DNA from: Klebsiella pneumoniae
GTDB lineage: Bacteria; Pseudomonadota; Gammaproteobacteria; Eutrophobiales; Eutrophobiaceae
DNA: 49,961 bases
Assembly: GCA_945878555.1 (NCBI GenBank)
Contig: CAMDWI010000019.1
Coordinates: 35,001-84,961 of the forward strand
Direction: 5' to 3'
Shown: piece by piece, positions 10,362 to 19,168 of the stretch
How positions within the stretch are numbered: position 1 is the first letter of the stretch
Layout: the number at the start of each line of letters is the position of its first letter
Position numbers and translations under genes: made by a program
Notes under the pieces: generated by a model
What the model was told of the DNA's origin: nothing
What the model saw: the letters and a program-made list of their open reading frames with translations, nothing else
Database searches by the model: none

Positions 10362-12206
10362 TCAATGATGGTGGGGTTTAGCCTTCGCACGGTATTCATC
10401 ACCGATAGCCCCACCGTTTTCGTCCTCCACCCTGAACGTCAATGACATACCTGCATGTAAATGTTCTGATATATGGCAATGCAACATCCATTCGCCGGTA
10501 TTGGTCATGCTAACCAGCAGATCCACGGTCTGACCCGGCATTACCAGCATGGTGTCCTTCCAGGCCAGGTTGGGATTAACCTTCCCGTCAGTGGATATCA
10601 CGACAAATTGCTGGCCGTGCAGGTGGACGGGATGTTGCATAACATGGGCAGCATTGATGTCATTGGTTATCCTGATCTTGACCAGTTGGCCCTGTTTGAA
10701 TATCCAGTCATCAATATTATGACTGTCCTTGCCACTGTCCTGGTCAACCAGTTTCCAGCTGATATCCGGTGTACGCCGGTTTCGATCGCTGTGTTCCGGA
10801 TCGTCCCATTGCATCAGTTTCAGGTTGTCATCGACTACAGGCGCAACCGCTTTCGGAGCAGAGGATTCAGTGGCGCCATGTCCGGCATGCTGGTCGTGGT
10901 TCATACTGGCATGATCGATCGCAGGAGCCGTAGTCGAAGGCTCTGCTGCGGCAGTATGCGCATGCGCGCTATGGTCTATGGTTTGTCCATCCAGCGTTAT
11001 TGTCAGCAGCAGACGCCTGTCCGGTGCGTCATCCAGCCTGTCGCGCATACCGGCAAACTCTGTTACCACATCGTTATTCACACGTAATGTATTGGTCTGT
11101 GCAGCGCAGTTGGCGGCAGAGATGTCATTCGCCGTGACATGGAAACCGGCCAGTGTGACTTGTTTGTCAGGTAGACTGTGTGTCAGTGTGTAATGACCCG
11201 GTTTATCGAAGCAGGTTTCCACTACCATACGTTCAGCGGGAGAGATCAGGAAGTTTTCGGCATAGGTTTCACGCTCAAACCTGCCGAGATCCGCACCGGT
11301 TATTTTCAGCGGGATACCGGCTATCGATAGTTTGTAGGTGCGTGCATTCGAAACATTGGTAACAAAAAACCGGATGCGCTCTCCCTGGCGGACTCCCAAC
11401 ATATAGTTGGTCTCGCCATTCACCAGGAACTGGTTGCCAAAACGGCCAAGTAGCGCGTAATTGGTGAATTCGTGATAAAACCGGGCAATCCGGTTATCCT
11501 CAATCAACAGGTCATCTATGACGAGCGGTATCTCCCGATCTACCTTGTTCCAGTAGTCACCCTGGGTTGGTGTAATGAGATAATTCCCGTAGAGGCCCAG
11601 CTCCTGTCCATAATCTTCGCGTGTATGTGGGTGATACCAGAAAACCCCCGCATCTTCAAACCGGATTTTGTAGGTGTAGCTTTCACCGGGTTTGACACTG
11701 TCCTGGGTCAGACCGGGTACGCCGTCAGACAGGTTGTCCAGACGCACACCGTGTGAATGGACGGTCTGGTCGATATCGGTATTGTTGGTAAAATGGATCG
11801 TGATCTCTGCACCTTGTGGCGCACGAATGAACGGTCCAGGGACAGACCCGTTATAGGCCAACATGCGGAGCGTACGATTACCCACCTCTTTTTTGACATA
11901 AGCGGCGGTAATATGGAATTCGTCACCATCGTTTAATTCAACTGTCTGTACCGGTTCAGCCGATGGCAATTCATCAAGGGTTGTAGTGAAGGCGGTTGCC
12001 TTGAGCTCGACGTCATCTTCAATGTGCATATGCGCATCGTGCGCCGGGGCAGGCTGGTCGGCTGGTGTATGGACATGGGCGGCATGATCTTCCATGTTTG
12101 CCCCCTCTGTCTGGGCCAGCGCAGACGCACAGCTGAACAATGCAACAAGACCCAGCCTTGCTACAGCCCTTGCGAAACTGGTCAGCGTTAAGGGTCGGAT
12201 TATCAA
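10362..12206 (-). CDS. Periplasmic multicopper oxidase (CopA-like)
   Basis: About 614 aa. All four copper-binding motifs are present: HSHG (150-153), HPH (192-194), HPVHLHG (525-531) and HCHISEHLHAGM (576-587), the last with the type-1 Cys and Met. It should oxidise Cu(I) or phenolic substrates with reduction of O2 to water. A His-rich segment follows the signal peptide, and a His/Met-rich insert (about 415-455) resembles copper-binding regions of CopA. The start is uncertain. A TTG at 12206 gives a good signal peptide (LGLVALFSCASALAQ) but lacks a ribosome binding site. The first ATG, at 12095, has GAGGGGG upstream but would remove the signal peptide. It ends 120 bp before ribA. Confidence 0.88.
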   Translation of the reverse strand: MIIRPLTLTSFARAVARLGLVALFSCASALAQTEGANMEDHAAHVHTPADQPAPAHDAHMHIEDDVELKATAFTTTLDELPSAEPVQTVELNDGDEFHITAAYVKKEVGNRTLRMLAYNGSVPGPFIRAPQGAEITIHFTNNTDIDQTVHSHGVRLDNLSDGVPGLTQDSVKPGESYTYKIRFEDAGVFWYHPHTREDYGQELGLYGNYLITPTQGDYWNKVDREIPLVIDDLLIEDNRIARFYHEFTNYALLGRFGNQFLVNGETNYMLGVRQGERIRFFVTNVSNARTYKLSIAGIPLKITGADLGRFERETYAENFLISPAERMVVETCFDKPGHYTLTHSLPDKQVTLAGFHVTANDISAANCAAQTNTLRVNNDVVTEFAGMRDRLDDAPDRRLLLTITLDGQTIDHSAHAHTAAAEPSTTAPAIDHASMNHDQHAGHGATESSAPKAVAPVVDDNLKLMQWDDPEHSDRNRRTPDISWKLVDQDSGKDSHNIDDWIFKQGQLVKIRITNDINAAHVMQHPVHLHGQQFVVISTDGKVNPNLAWKDTMLVMPGQTVDLLVSMTNTGEWMLHCHISEHLHAGMSLTFRVEDENGGAIGDEYRAKAKPHHH

Positions 12207-12288
12207 ATCAGGCGTATTTTCTGGCGTATCCAAAGTTATTAGGTAGTCAGGGGCCAGAGTCGATAAAAAACCCTGGCCCCGGCCATCA

Positions 12289-13395
12289 TCAGGCGATTTG
12301 TTCGCGGTAGAATCCGAGCGCCTGGAATACCGGCCTGTCTGATTGTGAGAACAGCACGGCTGGTTCCTTGTCGTTGTTGGTAATACTGTACGGTACCCAC
12401 GATGGAATCGCTGTGACATCGTGCGGCTGGGTTACAAAGGTCTTGTTGTCAGGCAGATGAAATGTCAGTGACCCTTCCAGCGTGATGTAAAGGACATTTT
12501 CTGTCCTGTGCATAGCCTCTATTTTTGACTTTCCATTAATCTGGCGTACACAGGTATTCATCGTCGGGAAGGTCGATCCACAGTTGCGCGGATTGACGTA
12601 TTCCAGCAGTACCCCTTCATACGGATTCCCCATGCCTTGTGCTGCCAGGTCACGCAGTAACTGCCGCGACTTGCTGTAGGGATAATAAATCAAGGTGTTA
12701 TCCGAGGTCGGTATGTGGTCAGGGAACATCTTGCGGCGATGGATCAGGCCGGGACCGTAGGTGTCGGTGACTGCATTTGACTCGTGTTTGACGTCCTGAT
12801 ACTGATGTTCTTCCGTCTCGTTTTTCATTTCTTCGTAGAATACGCCACCAATCCAGTAGGCCATCAGTACATCCAGTCCGTCATACCATATAACGTGGGA
12901 ATCACCTTCATTATGGTGATCGTGCCAGGTCCAGTTCGGGGTCAGGATCAAATCGCCCTTGTTCATCGGCAGCTTGTTACCTTCAACAATGGTATAGGCT
13001 CCGTTTTTCGGGGCTTCCAGTACCAGACGGAATGCATTGGCGGAGTGACGATGCGAGAAGGCCTTTTCCTCCGGCAGTAATAGCTGGATACCGCCACGCA
13101 AGGTAGGCAGGGCGGCACCGGGCATAAAATCTTTCAGCGCCGGATTGACGAAATTGATGTTCCTGCGTTCCGCCTCGTCCTGTGTCAGCAGCGTGCTCAG
13201 TTCCATCAGCCGTTTCCTGGCTTCGGAGTATTGCCAGGAGTAGGGCACAGCCACGCTGACCGGAGAAGGTGTAAAACGGAATGCCGGATTACTCTTCGAA
13301 TATTTCGGGTGAGTGGCTACAAAAAAGGTCGTGAAATTGTTCTCCAGCAGATCCTGGATAAACGCTTCTCGTGATGTCTTTGGCTGTGCATTCAT
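12289..13395 (-). CDS. Gentisate 1,2-dioxygenase-type bicupin ring-cleavage dioxygenase
   Basis: 368-aa double-cupin Fe(II) dioxygenase. The first cupin has the iron triad H115, H117 (HRHSANAFR) and H158 (WTWHDH), as in gentisate 1,2-dioxygenase, salicylate dioxygenase and 1-hydroxy-2-naphthoate dioxygenase. The second cupin keeps the fold (MHRTENVLYITLEGS) but appears to lack a full metal site. Reaction for gentisate: ring opening to maleylpyruvate with O2. A good ribosome binding site (GAGGTGA) precedes the ATG. The next gene is a FAH-family hydrolase, the expected partner of gentisate cleavage, but no maleylpyruvate isomerase is visible nearby. The exact aromatic substrate is unsettled. 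Confidence 0.85.
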   Translation of the reverse strand: MNAQPKTSREAFIQDLLENNFTTFFVATHPKYSKSNPAFRFTPSPVSVAVPYSWQYSEARKRLMELSTLLTQDEAERRNINFVNPALKDFMPGAALPTLRGGIQLLLPEEKAFSHRHSANAFRLVLEAPKNGAYTIVEGNKLPMNKGDLILTPNWTWHDHHNEGDSHVIWYDGLDVLMAYWIGGVFYEEMKNETEEHQYQDVKHESNAVTDTYGPGLIHRRKMFPDHIPTSDNTLIYYPYSKSRQLLRDLAAQGMGNPYEGVLLEYVNPRNCGSTFPTMNTCVRQINGKSKIEAMHRTENVLYITLEGSLTFHLPDNKTFVTQPHDVTAIPSWVPYSITNNDKEPAVLFSQSDRPVFQALGFYREQIA

Positions 13396-13435
13396 ATTGG
13401 GCTCACCTCTCGTCTGAAACTATGCTTGTTGATTA

Positions 13436-14365
13436 CTACACTTCCGCCTTGATCGGATTGACCAGTGCACCGATTCCGGTGATTTCGGCACGGAGGATGT
13501 CACCGTCCCGCAGCCATCTTTCCTTGCCAAATGCCACTTCATGCGGGGTTCCGGAGGCGATGACATCACCTGGTTCCAGCGTCAGCCCGTTTGAGGCGTG
13601 ATATATCAAATCCGATATTTTGTGCATCATACCGTCGGTACTACCGACCTGTTTATGATCTGGATCATTGTCCAGTGTTAATTTTATTTCCAGTTTGTAA
13701 GGATCAGGTATTTCGTCCGTTGTCACCAGCCAGGGGCCGATCGGGAAGGCACTGTCGAGGTTTTTCAGGGTAAACCAGTGCAGACGGGCGTTGTTCGGGT
13801 CGGCAGACAGGGAGCGACGGTCGCGGAAGGTAAAATCATTGACCACCGTGTAACCAGCGACATAGTCCATTGCATCTTCACGTGAAATATATTTGCCGCG
13901 TTTGCCGATGATGATGCCCAGTTCTATCTCGCTGTCATGCTTGTGCGAAGTTTTTGAATGACAGATAGGGGCACCATGCGGTGTCATGATAGTGGCGAAC
14001 TTGAGGAAGTAGTACGGATCTTCCGAAGGCTTGCTGCCACTCGCATGGGCATGACCGGCATAGTTCATGGTGACGCACATGATCTTCGCCCTGTCACCCG
14101 CTGGCGGGAGAAACTGGATGCTGTTCATATCATACTTGAGTGAAGCGTCGTTCTTGCCTTGCACTTTTTTGTAGACTTCTTTTGCCAGCATCATTGCCGG
14201 TTCGCCACCGTGCAACAGATTGCTGACCGAGCCAAACCAGTCCGGTGCAGAGGCATTAAAAACCAGTTCATAGGCACGTGCCATATCTATTACGGTAGTG
14301 CCTTCAAGATGGGCGCCCAGTTGCTGTCTGGAATTCGGGCCGGTGGTAAATGTGAGTAGTTTCAA
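13436..14365 (-). CDS. Fumarylacetoacetate hydrolase (FAH) family protein
   Basis: 309-aa FAH-fold C-C hydrolase or decarboxylase. Metal ligands are visible as E146, E148 (SEIELG) and D177 (VVNDFTFRD). The C-terminal GLTLEPGDVIASGTP is the family signature, and the N-terminal extension is normal. Next to a gentisate-type dioxygenase, the likely role is hydrolysis of the ring-cleavage product (maleyl- or fumarylpyruvate) to pyruvate and a C4 acid. The start is TTG with a purine-rich AGAAGAGAGA upstream. It lies 40 bp before the dioxygenase and is probably co-transcribed with it. Confidence 0.86.
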   Translation of the reverse strand: MKLLTFTTGPNSRQQLGAHLEGTTVIDMARAYELVFNASAPDWFGSVSNLLHGGEPAMMLAKEVYKKVQGKNDASLKYDMNSIQFLPPAGDRAKIMCVTMNYAGHAHASGSKPSEDPYYFLKFATIMTPHGAPICHSKTSHKHDSEIELGIIIGKRGKYISREDAMDYVAGYTVVNDFTFRDRRSLSADPNNARLHWFTLKNLDSAFPIGPWLVTTDEIPDPYKLEIKLTLDNDPDHKQVGSTDGMMHKISDLIYHASNGLTLEPGDVIASGTPHEVAFGKERWLRDGDILRAEITGIGALVNPIKAEV

Positions 14366-14405
14366 GTTAGTTCTCTCTTCTGGTTGAATGAATGGATGTT
14401 CTGAA

Positions 14406-15203
14406 TCAGATCGTTTTCAGGAATGCTTCCATATGCCGGTTTACTTCAGTCGGATTTTCCAGGCTGGCAACGTGGCCGGCATCCTGGATCACATGGTGTA
14501 CCGAGTTTTTTATTCCGTTTTTCAGGTTGTGCGGTGATTCAACCGGAATGAAGATGTCGTGACTACCTGATAATATCAGCGCAGGTACTGTAATCTTTGC
14601 CAGTGTCGGCGTGTCGTCTTCCTTCAACGCCATGGCCTCCAGCGTGGCCGCGTTCGCATCCGTCGTTACGGTGTAATTCATCATCTTGATCCAGTCGACT
14701 ACCCAGGGACGCTCGGCAACAATACGTGGGGCAACCCTCTTCGGCGCGGTCGTTTCCACAAAACTTTGCAGGCCATTATTGCGGATATTGTCTATCTGCG
14801 ACCGTCGGCGGGCCTTGATCTCATCCGTATCTGCCTCGGCCTTCGTGCATATCATTACCATCCCGCTAAACAGGTCCGGTCTTCTGGCCATCATTTTAAG
14901 GGTGATATAACCGCCTATCGAGATACCGGTGATGACGGCTTTTTTGACCCCGAGTTGATCCAGAAACTCGATATAGGATTCTGCGATGCCATCGACAGTA
15001 TGCCGGGCCGGGTCGAACGATGATTCACCGTGACCTGGCATGTCCGGTGCAATGACCCGGTAACCCAGTTCCAGAAAATGGGTCAGCTGCGGGTACCACA
15101 GGTTTTTGTTATGTCCGAAGCTGTGCAGCAGCAGCAAAGCTGCGCCGGTCCCGCTGTCGTGATAGGAGATGGTTTTGCCATTCGATAAAGTCAGTTGAGC
15201 CAA
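14406..15203 (-). CDS. Alpha/beta hydrolase (3-oxoadipate enol-lactonase-like)
   Basis: About 265 aa, the usual length for enol-lactonase-type alpha/beta hydrolases. The catalytic triad is readable: nucleophile S95 in GISIGG, Asp in ILSGSHDIFIP, His in DAGHVASLENP. The oxyanion segment is LLHSFGHNKNLW. I chose the TTG at 15203, with GGGA a few bases upstream, because it gives a start matching the family. The in-frame TTG at 15296 would add about 31 unlikely residues and sits on a good -35 promoter sequence. It probably opens an ester or lactone in the same aromatic-acid route as the two genes downstream. Confidence 0.83.
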   Translation of the reverse strand: MAQLTLSNGKTISYHDSGTGAALLLLHSFGHNKNLWYPQLTHFLELGYRVIAPDMPGHGESSFDPARHTVDGIAESYIEFLDQLGVKKAVITGISIGGYITLKMMARRPDLFSGMVMICTKAEADTDEIKARRRSQIDNIRNNGLQSFVETTAPKRVAPRIVAERPWVVDWIKMMNYTVTTDANAATLEAMALKEDDTPTLAKITVPALILSGSHDIFIPVESPHNLKNGIKNSVHHVIQDAGHVASLENPTEVNRHMEAFLKTI

Positions 15204-15267
15204 GGTAGAATCCCGCGTTAAGTCTGTGTCAGTGGATATAAAGATACTAAATGAAGTGAATGCCAGA

Positions 15268-15296
15268 ATTGTGGCTTTGGCAGTCCCTGATGTCAA
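15268..15296 (-). promoter_or_regulatory. Candidate sigma-70 promoter for the hydrolase-FAH-dioxygenase genes
   Basis: On the minus strand a perfect -35 hexamer TTGACA (15291-15296) is followed after 17 bp by CACAAT (15268-15273), a 4-of-6 match to the -10 consensus. This would start transcription about 58 nt before the TTG at 15203. It fits a new transcription unit after the CoA-transferase gene. Confidence 0.4.
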
Positions 15297-15306
15297 TTTT
15301 TAAATG

Positions 15307-15332
15307 AAGGAAAACCGGTGCAAACGACCGGT
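15307..15332 (-). terminator. Weak hairpin after the CoA-transferase gene
   Basis: Two copies of the self-complementary ACCGGT (15314-15319 and 15327-15332) can form a 6-bp stem with a 7-nt loop. On the minus strand a T-rich run (TTTTCCTT) follows. It may be a weak or partial terminator between the CoA-transferase gene and the hydrolase gene. Confidence 0.3.
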
Positions 15333-15351
15333 CTGTATGGAATCTGGTTAT

Positions 15352-16710
15352 TTATTCCAGTCCAGGTGCAACACTGAACGAACAGGCGGTTTTTTCCCTT
15401 ACCAGCCCGATACTGGAACCGGGCGCGAGTTCAAGCAAGGTCATACCCCTGCGGCTATCTATTTCGAATACGGCCAGATCGGTTACGACCATATTGACCA
15501 CGTTGCGTCCGGTCAGAGGGAGTGTACATTCAGTCATCAGTTTTGACGTTCCATCTTTTGCACAATGGTCCATCATCACAATGATTTTTTTCACGCCTGA
15601 CACCAGATCCATGGCCCCGCCCGGTCCCTTGACCATGCTGCCGGGGATCATCCAGTTTGCCAGATCCCCGTATTGTGATACCTGCATTGCACCCAGTACT
15701 GACAGGTCGATATGTCCCCCGCGTACCATGGCGAATGATTCAGTGCTGTCAAAATATGCGGCGCCGGGCAGGGCGGTAATGGTCTGCTTGCCTGCATTGA
15801 TCAGATCAGCGTCTTCCTGACCGGATACTGGAAACGGCCCCACGCCGAGCAGACCATTTTCCGCATGCAGCGTGATTGTGATATTTTCCGGAATGTAGTT
15901 CGCTACCAATGTGGGCATACCAATACCGAGGTTAGCGTACATGCCATCACGGAATTCCCGGCTTATCCTGCGTGCCTGCCATTCGCGTATCGGCGTAAAG
16001 CCCTTCATGGTGAAATTGCCGGCGACGGTGCGTTGCTCAATCGGTTTTTCCAGTTGCGGACAGACCACGAGTCGGTCGACATAGTTGCCGGGCAGATGGA
16101 TGTGCATGGCATCCAGTTCACCGACCTCGACCAGTTCCTCAACTTCGGCAATCGTGATACGTCCGGATTTGGCGCAGGCGGTATTGAAGTTATTGGCGGT
16201 ATAACGAAATACCAGATTCCCGGCCTTGTCAGCCTTCCAGGCGCGTATCAGTGCGACATCCGCCGTGATACTTTCCTCAAGCACATACTCCTTGCCCTTG
16301 AATGTCTGTACCGGTTTATTATCGGCCAGCAGGGTGCCGTACCCGGTACGTGTATAAAAGGCGGGTATACCGGCACCACCGGCGCGCAGTTTCTCTGCCA
16401 GTGTACCTTGTGGTGTCAATTCCAGTTCGAGTTCGCCACTGAGGAACTGTCCTTCAAAGATCGCGTTTTCACCGACATAGGATGAGATCATCTTTTTGAT
16501 CTGACGGGTTTGCAGCAGTAGCCCCAGACCGAAATGGTCCGTGCCAGCATTATTACTGGCGACGGTCAGCCCCTTTACCCCGCTGTCGCGCAGTGCCTTG
16601 ATCAGGTTTTCCGGAATACCACACAATCCGAAGCCGCCGACGGCGAGGGTCTGGTTGTCCCTGACCACACCTTCGAGTGCGTGGGACGGGTCGGTAAATA
16701 CTGGTTTCAT
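15352..16710 (-). CDS. CoA-transferase, subunits A and B fused (SCOT-like)
   Basis: 452-aa family I CoA-transferase that moves CoA between acyl-CoA and free acids (for example succinyl-CoA and a 3-oxoacid). The N-terminal half is subunit A-like (AVGGFGLCGIPENLI near residues 22-36). The C-terminal half, from about residue 240, is subunit B-like with the catalytic Glu E284 in HAENGLLGVGP. Bacterial enzymes are often two separate chains; here they are one, as in mitochondrial SCOT. The start at 16710 has a clear AAGGA seven bases upstream. It follows the AtoE-type transporter by 23 bp, a pairing common in short-chain acid use. Confidence 0.9.
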   Translation of the reverse strand: MKPVFTDPSHALEGVVRDNQTLAVGGFGLCGIPENLIKALRDSGVKGLTVASNNAGTDHFGLGLLLQTRQIKKMISSYVGENAIFEGQFLSGELELELTPQGTLAEKLRAGGAGIPAFYTRTGYGTLLADNKPVQTFKGKEYVLEESITADVALIRAWKADKAGNLVFRYTANNFNTACAKSGRITIAEVEELVEVGELDAMHIHLPGNYVDRLVVCPQLEKPIEQRTVAGNFTMKGFTPIREWQARRISREFRDGMYANLGIGMPTLVANYIPENITITLHAENGLLGVGPFPVSGQEDADLINAGKQTITALPGAAYFDSTESFAMVRGGHIDLSVLGAMQVSQYGDLANWMIPGSMVKGPGGAMDLVSGVKKIIVMMDHCAKDGTSKLMTECTLPLTGRNVVNMVVTDLAVFEIDSRRGMTLLELAPGSSIGLVREKTACSFSVAPGLE

Positions 16711-16733
16711 TGAGTGTCCTTCCGCTTGTCGTT

Positions 16734-18086
16734 CTAGAAAAGGCTGAGACCTATACCAATAATAAATCCGGAATAGATCATCACGATCAGACAATAACCC
16801 ATAATGTCCCGCGCATTCAGTCCGGCAATCGCAAGAGCGGGCAATGCCCAGAACGGCTGGATCATGTTGGTCCAGGCATCACCCCAGGCAATCGCCATAG
16901 CCGTTTTGGCCGCAGGTACCCCGAGCTCAAGACCGGCAGGCATCATGATAGGCGCCTGAACGGCCCACTGACCTCCACCTGACGGGATGAAAATATTGAC
17001 CAGACCGGCACTGATGAATGTATACAGTGGAAAGGTATCGGTCGTGGAGATACTGACAAACCAGTTGGAGATTAAGGCAGCACAGGATATACCTTCGGCA
17101 TTATTACCTGTCATCATGCCAATGATGCCCGCATAAAACGGGAACTGAAGAATTATTCCGGATGCCCCCCTTGCAGCCTCGTTCAATGCATTCAGAAAAC
17201 GGCGCGGTGTGCCGTGCAGGATTATTCCGGCAAACAGGAAGATAAAGTTGACGATATTCAGATTCAGCTCAAAACCGTTCTGGTAAAAGTAGCGGAGCAC
17301 AAATACCAGGGCCATCGTACCGATGACCATCGAGAAAAACGGACTGTTTTCCATCCAGTCGGCCGGGCTCCTGTATTTTTGCGCCGGGTCTATAATGACT
17401 GTCCTGTCTTCCAGCAGGACCGGGTCGACAGTGACGGTATTCTGCTTGTCCGGGTGCATAAACAGACAAATGAAAGGCACAGTCAGGACGAGTACGACTA
17501 CAATGGCAATATTAAATGTGGAGAAAATCGTTGCAGAGGTCGAGATCGGATCCACCACGGCACCCATCGTCATTTTTGCAAGATCCGGGCTGACTGTTGC
17601 CAGCGTTAAGGGGATAGAGCCGGACAGACCTCCATGCCACACCAGATAGCCCGCATAGGCGGAGGCAATCAGCAGGCGGTAGTCCACACCCTTCACGTCC
17701 CTGGCCAGCTGGCGCGCATACAGCGCACCGACAACCAGACCAAAACCCCAGTTAATAAGACAGGCAATCGCGGAGACAAAGGTCACACTGAGTATGGCCT
17801 TGCCCGGTGTATTGGCGGGTCGGGACAACGCACGCAGTGCCTTTTGCATAACGGGGGTCTGGGCCAGCGTGTGTCCGGTGACCAGGATCAACACCATCTG
17901 CATCGAAAATGCCAGCAGACTCCAGAATCCTGTATTCCAGTGGACGATCATGTCTACCGGTCCCTGCCCGGTCAGCGTGATGCCGGCAAAGAATAGAATC
18001 AAAGTCAGAATGATGCAGAACAGGAACGGGTCCGGCAGGTATTTCTGAACCAGACTGACTGACAGGTTTGTTGCGGTTTTTAACAT
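16734..18086 (-). CDS. Short-chain fatty acid transporter, AtoE family
   Basis: 450-aa inner-membrane transporter with about twelve hydrophobic segments. Family hallmarks are QKYLPDPFLF at the N-terminus, INWGFGLVVGALYA in the first half, and IPSGGGQWAVQAP and WGDAWTNMIQPFW in the second. It is expected to import short-chain or related carboxylic acids. The start at 18086 follows a GGGGGAT ribosome binding site. It is the first gene of the minus-strand run, divergent from the class II aldolase gene. Confidence 0.9.
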   Translation of the reverse strand: MLKTATNLSVSLVQKYLPDPFLFCIILTLILFFAGITLTGQGPVDMIVHWNTGFWSLLAFSMQMVLILVTGHTLAQTPVMQKALRALSRPANTPGKAILSVTFVSAIACLINWGFGLVVGALYARQLARDVKGVDYRLLIASAYAGYLVWHGGLSGSIPLTLATVSPDLAKMTMGAVVDPISTSATIFSTFNIAIVVVLVLTVPFICLFMHPDKQNTVTVDPVLLEDRTVIIDPAQKYRSPADWMENSPFFSMVIGTMALVFVLRYFYQNGFELNLNIVNFIFLFAGIILHGTPRRFLNALNEAARGASGIILQFPFYAGIIGMMTGNNAEGISCAALISNWFVSISTTDTFPLYTFISAGLVNIFIPSGGGQWAVQAPIMMPAGLELGVPAAKTAMAIAWGDAWTNMIQPFWALPALAIAGLNARDIMGYCLIVMIYSGFIIGIGLSLF

Positions 18087-18189
18087 GGATCCCCCGATAT
18101 TGTATGGTGCCTTTCCCCTGGACAGTCGGCACTCTAGCAGATAATACATTTTATCTGTGAGCGTGAGATGTTCAAACCGGGTCATACTC

Positions 18190-18218
18190 TTGACTTGGTT
18201 AACGTCTCAAGCTAGGGT
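18190..18218 (+). promoter_or_regulatory. Possible promoter in the divergent aldolase/AtoE intergenic region
   Basis: TTGACT (18190-18195), a 17-bp spacer, then TAGGGT (18213-18218) on the plus strand. The -35 is good and the -10 is poor. The 213-bp region between the divergent genes must carry promoters for both sides; no regulator gene is adjacent. Confidence 0.25.
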
Positions 18219-18299
18219 AAATCCGGGGGAATAAAGACACACACAGTGCGCGCCCCGGAGATTTTCTATCTGATCAATAAACGCGGGAAGATGCCAGCC

Positions 18300-19058
18300 A
18301 TGAATGAAAAGCAACGAATAATTAATGACCTTGTTATCGCCAACCGTATCCTCGCGAGAGAAGAGGTGGTTGATGCGTACGGTCATGTCAGTATCCGCAA
18401 TCCGTCCAATCCACATACTTTTTTTATTGCCCGTTCGCTGGCGCCGGAACTGGTTACGGCCGAGGATATCGTTGAACTCGATCTGGATGGTAATCCCGTT
18501 AACGGTGATACCCGACCACTTTATCTGGAACGGTTTATCCACGGCAGTATTTTTGAAAAGCGACCGGATGTGATGGCCGTGGTTCATGCCCACGCCGAAG
18601 AGATTTTGCCCTATGGTATAGCCGATGGCACGCCGTTACGCCCTGTCATCCATTCGGGCAGCTTTATCGGCGCCCATGTACCGGTCTGGGATATAGCAGA
18701 CCGGTTTGGAGAGACCAATCTGCTCGTGACCAATGTCGAGCAGGGCCGTGATCTGGCCAATACGTTGGCGGGCAACAATGTCGCGCTGATGCGTGGCCAT
18801 GGTTTTGCCGCTGCCGCACGTTCACTGATCGAAGTTGTGCGCATGTCTGTTTATTTGCCGCGCAATGCACGTGCACTCTCGGCAGCAGTTCGCCTTGGGG
18901 GTAAAATCAAGTCGCTGTCACAGGGTGAGATTGACGCACGTAACCGCGGTTACAGCCCGTATTCAACCGAGACCTGGCGTGCCTGGGAATACTGGGCAAA
19001 CAAGTGTGGTTGCGGTCACATGGTGACCCGGCCCGATGCAGACCCGGCCAAAAAATAG
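18300..19058 (+). CDS. Class II aldolase/adducin family protein
   Basis: About 252 aa. Zinc-site signature VVHAHAEEILPYG (H-x-H, around residues 98-110) and the second His in MRGHGFAAAA are typical of fuculose-phosphate aldolase-like and decarboxylase-like members. Other in-frame starts are GTG 18246 and ATG 18291; GGGAAG lies about 11 bp before 18300. It could act as aldolase or as a decarboxylase of a hydroxylated aromatic or sugar acid. With a Pht5-like gene next, an aromatic-acid decarboxylation role is possible, but this is inference. Confidence 0.84.
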   Translation: MNEKQRIINDLVIANRILAREEVVDAYGHVSIRNPSNPHTFFIARSLAPELVTAEDIVELDLDGNPVNGDTRPLYLERFIHGSIFEKRPDVMAVVHAHAEEILPYGIADGTPLRPVIHSGSFIGAHVPVWDIADRFGETNLLVTNVEQGRDLANTLAGNNVALMRGHGFAAAARSLIEVVRMSVYLPRNARALSAAVRLGGKIKSLSQGEIDARNRGYSPYSTETWRAWEYWANKCGCGHMVTRPDADPAKK

Positions 19059-19077
19059 TCAGTGACTGATAAACCGT

Positions 19078-19108
19078 GTTGTCCCGCGACGCTGATTCGC
19101 GGGACAAC
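19078..19108. repeat. Perfect 12-bp inverted repeat between aldolase and Pht5-like genes
   Basis: GTTGTCCCGCGA / TCGCGGGACAAC with a 7-nt loop lies 20 bp after the aldolase stop. No T-run follows on either strand, so it is not a standard intrinsic terminator. It could be an operator, an mRNA-stabilising 3' end, or a Rho-assisted terminator. Confidence 0.6.
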
Positions 19109-19168
19109 AACTGCTATACTTTTGCCATCATCATCCAATAATCATTTTTGACGAACAGGAAACCCCAT

